Shown here: piece after piece, positions 1 through 4,846 of the stretch | Layout: each line of letters starts with the position of its first letter | Position numbering within the stretch: the stretch's first letter is position 1 | From: Oscillospiraceae bacterium | GTDB taxonomy: Bacteria; Bacillota; Clostridia; Oscillospirales; Oscillospiraceae | Assembly (NCBI GenBank): GCA_017458885.1 | Contig: JAFSZQ010000126.1 | Coordinates: 1 to 5,562 of the forward strand | Length of the DNA stretch: 5,562 bases | Direction of reading: 5' to 3' | Notes under the pieces: generated by a model | Told to the model about the DNA's origin: nothing | The model's database searches: none | Seen by the model: only the letters and a program-made list of their open reading frames with translations | Made by a program: the position numbers and the translations under genes

Positions 1-405
1 GGGCAGAAGCAGCGCGTCGCCATCGCGGGCGTGCTGGCGATGCTGCCGGAGTGCATCGTGCTCGACGAATCGACGGCGATGCTCGACCCCGCCGGACGGC
101 GCGAGGTGCTCAACGTCATCGAGGGGCTGCACCGCGAGAAGAACATCACGGTCGTGCTCATCACGCACCACATGAACGAGGCGGAGCGCGCCGACCGCGT
201 GCTCGTGATGAACGACGGCAAGATTGCGATAGACGGCACGCCCAAGGAAGTGTTTTCCCGCGCGGAGGAGCTGGCGGACTTGGGCTTGACCGTGCCGGAT
301 ACGGCGGCGCTGCTGCGCCGTCTGCGCGACGGCGGCGCGGACGTTGCAACCGACGCGATCACGGTGGACGAGTGCGCGGACGCGATCATGGAAGTATTTG
401 GATAA
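1..405 (+). CDS. ecfA1: Energy-coupling factor transporter ATP-binding protein EcfA1 (C-terminal part, 5' end outside window)
   Basis: This is the C-terminal 134 residues of an ABC-type ATPase that, paired with EcfA2, hydrolyses ATP on the cytoplasmic face of an ECF importer and drives EcfT and the substrate-binding S component. The reading frame is open from base 1 and begins inside the ABC signature (GQKQRVAIAG, residues 1-10 of the fragment). The Walker B segment IVLDE is at 19-23, followed by the D-loop STAMLDP (24-30); the form 'DEST.MLDP' is typical of EcfA1 rather than EcfA2. The switch histidine is in ITHHMNEA (about 54-61). The tail after it (KIAIDGTPKEVF, then a short helical C-terminal domain) is usual for ECF ATPases. 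About half the protein, including Walker A and the Q-loop, must lie upstream of the window. It stops at TAA, 13 bases before ecfA2. Assignment as EcfA1 comes from the motif type and from its place directly ahead of ecfA2-ecfT-truA. Confidence 0.93.
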   Translation, partial: GQKQRVAIAGVLAMLPECIVLDESTAMLDPAGRREVLNVIEGLHREKNITVVLITHHMNEAERADRVLVMNDGKIAIDGTPKEVFSRAEELADLGLTVPDTAALLRRLRDGGADVATDAITVDECADAIMEVFG

Positions 406-406
406 C

Positions 407-410
407 GAGG
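407..410 (+). promoter_or_regulatory. Ribosome binding site that sets the ecfA2 TTG start
   Basis: A GAGG core (inside AACGAGG) lies just after the ecfA1 stop codon and 8 bases before the TTG at 419. No in-frame ATG or GTG gives both good spacing and a family-like N-terminus, so this site supports TTG as the start. Confidence 0.6.
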
Positions 411-418
411 ATATTCCC

Positions 419-1282
419 TTGGAAGAGATCATCACAGTCGAAAACCTGACCCACACCTACAGCGCGGGCACGCCGTTCGAGCGCAGCGCGGTCGAGGGTA
501 TGTCCCTCGCCGTCCGCCGCGGCGAGCTGCTGGGGCTGATCGGGCACACCGGCAGCGGCAAATCGACGCTCATCCAGCACCTCAACGGGCTGCTCAAGCC
601 CACGGGCGGGCGCGTGCTGTTCCACGGCGCGGACATCTGGGCGGAGCCGAAGAAGCTCCGCGACGTGCGCTTCCGCGTCGGGCTGGTGTTCCAGTACCCC
701 GAGTACCAGCTCTTTGAGGAGACGGTCTACAAGGACGTCGCGTTCGGCCCCACGAACATGGGGCTCGCGGGCGGCGAGCTCGACCGCCGCGTGCGCGACG
801 CGGCGCGCTTCGCGGGGCTGGACGAGGGGCTGCTCGACAAGTCGCCGTTCGCGCTCTCGGGCGGGCAGAAGCGCCGCGCCGCCATCGCGGGCGTCATCGC
901 GATGGAGCCGGAGGTGCTGGTGCTCGACGAGCCGAGCGCGGGGCTCGATCCGCGCGGGCGGGAGGAACTGCTCGAACACATCCGCGCTTACCACCGCGAG
1001 CGCGGGAACACCGTCGTGCTCGTCAGTCACAGCATGGAGGAGATCGCGCGCTATGCCGACCGCATCGTGGTGCTCGCGCACGGCAAAACGCTCATGAGCG
1101 GCACGCCGCGCGAGGTGTTTTCCCACGCGCGGGAGCTGACGCGCGCGGGGCTCGACGTGCCGCAGGCGACGCGCATCGCGATGGAGCTGCAAAAGCGCGG
1201 GCTTCCCGTCGATCCCGCGGTCTACACCGTGGAGGAGCTGGCGGACGCGCTGCTCGCCCTGAAGAGGGGAGGCGCGGTCTGA
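419..1282 (+). CDS. ecfA2: Energy-coupling factor transporter ATP-binding protein EcfA2
   Basis: This is the second ATPase of the ECF importer, acting as a heterodimer with EcfA1 under the EcfT membrane protein. From the proposed TTG start it has 287 residues, a normal length for the family. Walker A GHTGSGKST is at 42-50; the Q-loop segment VFQYPEYQLFEETV (about 90-103, Q92) is a hallmark of EcfA2; the ABC signature LSGGQKRR is at 146-153; Walker B VLVLDE is at 166-171, followed by PSAGLDP; and the switch histidine is H204 in VSHSMEE. I chose TTG at 419 because the product then begins (M)EEIITVENLTHTYSAGTPFE, matching the usual EcfA2 N-terminus, with a GAGG 8 bases upstream. The in-frame ATG at 344 would add 25 residues encoded inside ecfA1 with no family resemblance. 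The TGA stop overlaps the ecfT ATG by one base. All catalytic motifs are intact. Confidence 0.95.
   Translation: MEEIITVENLTHTYSAGTPFERSAVEGMSLAVRRGELLGLIGHTGSGKSTLIQHLNGLLKPTGGRVLFHGADIWAEPKKLRDVRFRVGLVFQYPEYQLFEETVYKDVAFGPTNMGLAGGELDRRVRDAARFAGLDEGLLDKSPFALSGGQKRRAAIAGVIAMEPEVLVLDEPSAGLDPRGREELLEHIRAYHRERGNTVVLVSHSMEEIARYADRIVVLAHGKTLMSGTPREVFSHARELTRAGLDVPQATRIAMELQKRGLPVDPAVYTVEELADALLALKRGGAV
1264..1272 (+). promoter_or_regulatory. Ribosome binding site of ecfT inside the end of ecfA2
   Basis: The purine run GAGGGGAGG ends 9 bases before the ecfT ATG at 1282. It lies within the last codons of ecfA2, so translation of ecfT is probably coupled to that of ecfA2 through the TGATG stop-start overlap at 1280-1284. 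Confidence 0.6.
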
Positions 1283-2073
1283 TGCTCAAGGATATCACGC
1301 TGGGGCAGTATTTCCCCGGCACGACGCTCGCGCATCGGCTCGACCCGCGGACAAAGCTGCTCGCGGTCGTGTGCTACATCGTCGCCGTCTTCAACTGCCA
1401 CTCCGTCTGGGGCTACGGCGCGGCGGTGCTGACGCTGATCGTCTCGGCGCGGGTGTCGAAGGTCGGCGCGAAGGCGCTGCTGCGCGGGCTGCGCCCCGTG
1501 CTGTTCATCATCGCGTTCACGGCGGTGCTGAACCTGTTCTACACCCCGGGCGAGGTCGTGTGGACGTGGTGGGTTTTAAAAGTCACCCGCCAGGGCGCGT
1601 ACACGGCGCTTGCGATGGTGGCGCGCATCACGCTGCTCATCACGGGCACGTTCCTTTTGACCTACACGACCAGCCCCATCCGCCTGACGGACGGGCTGGA
1701 AAGCCTGCTCGCCCCGCTCAAGAAGCTGCGCGTGCCGGTGCACGAGCTGGCGATGATGATGTCGATCGCGCTGCGGTTCATCCCGACGCTGATCGAGGAG
1801 ACGGACAAGATCATGAGCGCGCAGAAGGCGCGCGGCGCGGATTTCGAGAGCGGCGGGCTCGTGCGGCGCGCGAAGGCGCTGATCCCCCTGCTCGTGCCGC
1901 TGTTTGTCAGCGCGTTCCGCCGCGCGGACGAGCTGGCGACCGCGATGGAGTGCCGCTGCTACCACGGCGGCGAGGGGCGCACGAAGCTGCGCGTCCTGCG
2001 CTTTGCCGCGCGCGACTACGCGGTGCTGGCGTTCTATCTGGCGCTCGCGGCCGGTATCATCGTATGGGACTGA
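1282..2073 (+). CDS. ecfT: Energy-coupling factor transporter transmembrane protein EcfT
   Basis: EcfT is the integral membrane coupling subunit that links the EcfA1-EcfA2 ATPases to interchangeable S components for vitamins or metal ions. The protein has 263 residues. It opens with LGQYFPGTTLAHRLDPRTKLL (about residues 7-27), the characteristic EcfT/CbiQ N-terminus. Hydrophobic segments follow at about 26-58, 72-88, 107-128 and 243-262. Between the last two lies the long amphipathic coupling-helix region. The first Ala-Arg-Gly motif is intact (A183-R184-G185 in AQKARGAD). The second, in AMECRCYHGGEGRT (221-234), reads C224-R225-C226, so only the arginine is kept. The arginines of these motifs contact the ATPases in known ECF structures. 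The start is fixed by a GAGGGGAGG site and the one-base overlap with ecfA2; the stop is one base ahead of truA. No S-component gene is nearby, consistent with a shared group II module. Confidence 0.95.
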   Translation: MLKDITLGQYFPGTTLAHRLDPRTKLLAVVCYIVAVFNCHSVWGYGAAVLTLIVSARVSKVGAKALLRGLRPVLFIIAFTAVLNLFYTPGEVVWTWWVLKVTRQGAYTALAMVARITLLITGTFLLTYTTSPIRLTDGLESLLAPLKKLRVPVHELAMMMSIALRFIPTLIEETDKIMSAQKARGADFESGGLVRRAKALIPLLVPLFVSAFRRADELATAMECRCYHGGEGRTKLRVLRFAARDYAVLAFYLALAAGIIVWD

Positions 2074-2074
2074 T

Positions 2075-2830
2075 ATGAGAAACGTCGCTTTAAAACTGAT
2101 GTACAACGGCGGCGCCTACCACGGCTGGCAGGTGCAGAAGAACGCCGTCAGCGTCTGCGAGACGCTGCAAAAGGCGCTCTCCACGGTCTGCGGCGAGCGC
2201 GTGAAGCTCGTCGGCTGCGGGCGCACGGACGCGGGCGTGCACGCCGAGCGTTACGTCGCGAACTTCCGCACGGACTCCCGCATCCCGCTCGACCGCCTGC
2301 CGTTCGCCGTCAACACCCACACGCCGGAGGACGTCGTCGTGCGCGAGGCGCTCGCCGTCGCGGAGGAGTTCAACGCCATCGGCTCCTGCCTCAAAAAGGA
2401 GTACACCTACCGCATCTACAACTCCCGCGTCAAAGACCCGTTTTACGTCGGGCGCGCGTACTTCTACCCCAAGCGGCTCGACGAGGCGGTGATGGACCGC
2501 GCGGCGCGCGCGTTCGAGGGGACGCACGACTTCCGCGCCGTGCGCTCCGTCGGCACCGAGACGCGCACGACGGTGCGGACGGTGCACTACTGCCGCGTCG
2601 CGCGCGCGGGCGAGCTGCTGGAGCTCAAGGTCTGCGCGGACGGGTTTTTGTACAACATGGCGCGCGCGATCACGGGCACCGTGCTTTACGCCGCGGAGGG
2701 AAAGCTGACGCCGGAGGACATCCCCGCCATCTTAAGCTCCGGCGACCGCACGCTCGCGGGGCCGACCGTCCCGCCGGGCGGGCTGTATCTGACGAGACTT
2801 TGGTACGAGGACGAACGGCTCAATGACTGA
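2075..2830 (+). CDS. truA: tRNA pseudouridine(38-40) synthase TruA
   Basis: TruA converts uridines 38-40 in the tRNA anticodon stem-loop to pseudouridine in the cytoplasm. The product has 251 residues, normal for the family. The N-terminus ALKLMYNGGAYHGWQVQ is typical. The catalytic aspartate is D52 in GCGRTDAGVHA (47-57). Y110 (KKEYTYRIYN) and R197 (GFLYNMARAITGT) align by eye with active-site residues Tyr118 and Arg205 of E. coli TruA. GTHDF (149-153) and the C-terminal GLYLTRLWY are also conserved. The segment usually read as FHARxSA is FNAIGSC here (99-105), so its arginine is replaced by I102. The ATG at 2075 gives the correct N-terminus; the in-frame ATG at 1904 lies inside ecfT and would add unrelated residues. 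No strong ribosome binding site is visible, so translation probably depends on ribosomes finishing ecfT one base upstream. The end overlaps the next gene by 8 bases. Confidence 0.96.
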   Translation: MRNVALKLMYNGGAYHGWQVQKNAVSVCETLQKALSTVCGERVKLVGCGRTDAGVHAERYVANFRTDSRIPLDRLPFAVNTHTPEDVVVREALAVAEEFNAIGSCLKKEYTYRIYNSRVKDPFYVGRAYFYPKRLDEAVMDRAARAFEGTHDFRAVRSVGTETRTTVRTVHYCRVARAGELLELKVCADGFLYNMARAITGTVLYAAEGKLTPEDIPAILSSGDRTLAGPTVPPGGLYLTRLWYEDERLND

Positions 2831-4028
2831 ACACGACGTCGAAAAGGAAATACGCGAGGAGATCCGCCGCGCGAAGAAGAAGCCGAAGCGCCGAAGGGCG
2901 GGCGCGCCGCGCCGCGTGCTGTGGTTCGCGCTCGCGCTGCTCGCCGTGTTCGGCGCGATGCGCTTCGCGCTCGCGCGCGGCGTGGACAGCATGGACGCCC
3001 TGCGCCGGCTGTTCACCTACAACAAGGTCGAGCAGGACGCCGACGGCAGGGCGGAGCTGTTTCGCTACGACAGCGACCGCAGCGCGACGTACACGGCGCT
3101 CGGCGACGGGCTGCTCGTCGTCTCGACCACGCGCGTGCGGCTGCTCTCCGCCGCGGGCGAGGAGCTTTGGGCGAAGACCGTGAGCTTCACGAACCCCGCC
3201 GTCGCGCGCGGCGGCAGGACCGCCGCGGTCTACGACGTCGGCGGGACGGAGCTGTACGTCCTCGACGAGCGCGGACTGGCGCGCGACATGAGCGGCGAGA
3301 GCGGGAACGGAATCCTCTCCGTCTCGCTCAACGCCTCGGACGCGCTGGCGCTCACGACGCTCAAGAGCGGCTACCGCGCGGCGGTGACGGCGTACGACTC
3401 GGGCGGCGCGCCCCTGTTCACCTTCAACTCCTCGGAGCGGTATCTCTCCGACGCGCGCGTGCTGGACGACGGGCGGCATCTCGCGGCGGTGACGCTCGGC
3501 GAGGCGGACGGCGTATTCGCGAGCACGCTGACGTTCTACGCCTTCGACAGCGAGCAGCCGATCAGCGAAACGACGCTCTCCGGCTCAATGGTGCTCTCGC
3601 TGGGCAGCGTGGACGGGAAGCTCGCCGCGCTCGAGGACGACCGGCTGACGCTCTTCGGGGCGGACGGCTCGCTCGCGGGCAGCTTCCGTTTCGAGTACCC
3701 CTACCTGCGCGCGGCGTCCATGGACGGCGGCGGCTTTGCCGCGCTGCTGCTCTCGCGCTACCGCTCGGGCAGCGCGCTGCGGCTCGTGACGGTGGACGGC
3801 GAGGGCGCGGTGCTCGGCGCGCTGGACGAGCGGCGCGAGATCGTGGACGTTTCGGCGGCGGGGCGCTACGTCGCGGTGCTCTACGGCGACAGCCTGACGA
3901 TCTATACCGCCGACCTCGCCGAATACGCGACGCTGGAGAGCACGGACTACGCCAAGCACGCCATCATGCGCGCGGACGGCACGGCGCTCCTGCTCGGCGC
4001 GTCGCGGGCGTGGCTGTACATCCCGTGA
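2823..4028 (+). CDS. Membrane-anchored beta-propeller-like protein, DUF5711 family (function unknown)
   Basis: No enzymatic function is recognised. The 401-residue product has a charged, strongly basic cytoplasmic N-terminus (1-31, rich in K, R and E), one hydrophobic helix at about 32-51, and a long C-terminal part. By the positive-inside rule that part should lie outside the membrane. The outer part is built of repeating beta-strand units of the type 'dG..aAV.....L.lyd..G', which I count at about 94-116, 129-155, 172-200, 216-247, 264-287, 301-333, 346-371 and 384-400. This suggests a beta-propeller resembling PQQ/WD-type folds, probably for binding rather than catalysis. Size, topology and position before a CvpA gene fit the clostridial DUF5711 family as I remember it; this is a family-level guess without a search. 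The ATG overlaps the truA stop by 8 bases and has GAGG at 2807-2810, 12 bases upstream, so it is likely coupled to truA. An alternative is a generic PQQ-like repeat lipoprotein, but no lipobox cysteine is present. Confidence 0.75.
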   Translation: MTEHDVEKEIREEIRRAKKKPKRRRAGAPRRVLWFALALLAVFGAMRFALARGVDSMDALRRLFTYNKVEQDADGRAELFRYDSDRSATYTALGDGLLVVSTTRVRLLSAAGEELWAKTVSFTNPAVARGGRTAAVYDVGGTELYVLDERGLARDMSGESGNGILSVSLNASDALALTTLKSGYRAAVTAYDSGGAPLFTFNSSERYLSDARVLDDGRHLAAVTLGEADGVFASTLTFYAFDSEQPISETTLSGSMVLSLGSVDGKLAALEDDRLTLFGADGSLAGSFRFEYPYLRAASMDGGGFAALLLSRYRSGSALRLVTVDGEGAVLGALDERREIVDVSAAGRYVAVLYGDSLTIYTADLAEYATLESTDYAKHAIMRADGTALLLGASRAWLYIP

Positions 4029-4097
4029 GAAAAATATGAACGTTCCGTAAATATCCTTGAATTACAATCATTTTTACTTGAAAGAGAGAGAAGAAAG
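4029..4097 (+). promoter_or_regulatory. AT-rich intergenic spacer with a possible promoter for cvpA
   Basis: This 69-base gap is the only sizeable non-coding stretch and is far richer in A and T than the flanking genes. TACAAT at 4063-4068 matches a sigma-A -10 box in five of six positions, which would place a start point near 4075. No good -35 box stands 16-18 bases upstream; the closest block, TTCCGT at 4043-4048, gives a short 14-base spacer. A perfect 8-base palindrome GAACGTTC lies at 4038-4045, and CTTGAA occurs twice (4056-4061 and 4077-4082), 21 bases apart. No GC-rich hairpin followed by a T-run is seen, so there is no intrinsic terminator for the upstream genes. The promoter is plausible from composition but weak by sequence match. 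Confidence 0.35.
4081..4094 (+). promoter_or_regulatory. Purine-rich ribosome binding site of the CvpA-family gene
   Basis: The run AAAGAGAGAGAAGA precedes the ATG at 4098. It contains several GAGA/AGAG matches to the anti-Shine-Dalgarno sequence but no full GGAGG, so it is a moderate site. Its position supports the ATG at 4098 as the start. Confidence 0.45.
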
Positions 4098-4826
4098 ATG
4101 GATAATGCACTTATCATCGACGGCGTATTGGGGGCCGTTCTGCTCATCGGCGCGCTGATCGGCGCGAAGCGCGGGTTGTTCAAGAGCCTCATGGGGCTGG
4201 CGGCGGTCGCCCTCGCGCTCGTGGGCGCGGTGTTCCTCGCGGGCAAGCTGACGGGGCCGGTCACGGACTTCATCGCGCCCAAGATCGAGAACGAGCTCGT
4301 CGAGCAGTTCTCCGACGTGCTGGACCGCTCGGCGGCACAGGGCGGCACGAGCGCGATGGACAGCGCCGCCGCGCTGCTGGAGCGTTACGGCGTCTCCGGC
4401 GACGCGCTGCAGCGGATCTGGGGGTCGGTCGCGTCCGGCGTCTCCGGCGCGGCGGCGGGCGCGAAGGACAAGGCGCTGGATGCGTTCCGCGTCGCGGTCT
4501 CCGCAAGCGTCCGCGCGGCGGTCTCCGGCGCGGTGCGCGCGGTGCTGACGGTGGTGCTCTACCTCGTGCTGCTGCTCGTGCTGCGCCTGCTCACCCGCGC
4601 GCTCGACCACGTTTTCGACCTGCCCGTGCTCGGCACGGTCAACGGTCTCGGCGGCGCGCTGCTCGGTCTGCTCGAAGCGGCGCTGCTGCTCTACGTCGTG
4701 GTCTATCTCGGCGCGCACCTCGGCGTGAAGGCGCTTGCCGAGCCCGCGGACGGCGCGCGCATACTGCCGTTTTTCCTCGACCGTTCGCCGGTCGAGCTGA
4801 TCTTCTCTCTTCTTGACAAGAGGTAA
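4098..4826 (+). CDS. CvpA family membrane protein
   Basis: This is a 242-residue membrane protein of the CvpA (colicin V production) family, whose biochemical role is not settled. Four hydrophobic helices are visible at about 5-22, 31-50, 144-165 and 184-206. The first pair carries the CvpA-like pattern of a hydrophobic helix starting at an early aspartate (D8), then [13 protein letters not shown] (22-34, the 'kGf.rGl' type motif). The second pair carries [15 protein letters not shown] (176-190), matching the conserved glycine-rich helix start. Between helices 2 and 3 is a loop of about 90 residues rich in A, S, V and G, much longer than in E. coli CvpA (about 160 residues in all) and similar to longer Firmicutes versions. 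The ATG follows a purine-rich site, and the end is 20 bases from the Clp ATPase gene, so the two are probably co-transcribed. I give no gene symbol because orthology to cvpA of E. coli or yshB of B. subtilis cannot be shown from sequence alone. Confidence 0.85.
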   Translation: MDNALIIDGVLGAVLLIGALIGAKRGLFKSLMGLAAVALALVGAVFLAGKLTGPVTDFIAPKIENELVEQFSDVLDRSAAQGGTSAMDSAAALLERYGVSGDALQRIWGSVASGVSGAAAGAKDKALDAFRVAVSASVRAAVSGAVRAVLTVVLYLVLLLVLRLLTRALDHVFDLPVLGTVNGLGGALLGLLEAALLLYVVVYLGAHLGVKALAEPADGARILPFFLDRSPVELIFSLLDKR

Positions 4827-4831
4827 CCAAC

Positions 4832-4836
4832 GGAGG
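4832..4836 (+). promoter_or_regulatory. Ribosome binding site of the Clp ATPase gene
   Basis: A complete GGAGG lies 10 bases before the ATG at 4847, in the 20-base gap after the CvpA-family gene. It is the best Shine-Dalgarno match in the window and fixes the start that yields the N-terminal CxxC finger. Confidence 0.7.
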
Positions 4837-4846
4837 TTTTACCGAT

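Noticed and set aside
344..418. Upstream ATG extension of ecfA2
   Set aside because: The extra 25 residues are an out-of-frame reading of ecfA1 and do not match any EcfA2 N-terminus; TTG at 419 fits better.
386..1192. Long open frame on the minus strand across ecfA2 (268 codons)
   Set aside because: It is the mirror of a G/C-third-position gene: the product is rich in R, A, H and E with no recognisable motif, while the + strand frame has every ABC ATPase motif.
1..1282. Similarity between the ends of ecfA1 and ecfA2 as a DNA repeat
   Set aside because: The likeness around GGGCAGAAGC (bases 1-42 and 863-904) and in the C-terminal tails reflects paralogous ABC ATPase domains, not a recent duplication.
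1904..2074. Upstream ATG extension of truA inside ecfT
   Set aside because: The extra residues are an Arg/Ser/Ala-rich out-of-frame reading of ecfT; the TruA family N-terminus begins at 2075.
1576..2106. Minus-strand open frame of 176 codons over ecfT
   Set aside because: It runs opposite to a well-supported EcfT with a family N-terminus and Ala-Arg-Gly motif; no motif is visible in the antisense product.
2820..3479. Minus-strand open frame of 219 codons over the DUF5711-like gene
   Set aside because: The composition is Arg/Ala/Val/His-rich shadow coding; the + frame has a clear membrane anchor, repeat units and overlap with truA.
4038..4045. GAACGTTC palindrome as a LexA (SOS) box
   Set aside because: The Firmicutes LexA site needs GAAC and GTTC separated by four bases; here they are directly joined, so the match is only superficial.
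4029..4846. CtsR or CIRCE heat-shock operator ahead of the Clp gene
   Set aside because: I looked for GGTCAAA-type direct repeats and the CIRCE inverted repeat in both intergenic gaps before the Clp gene and found none.
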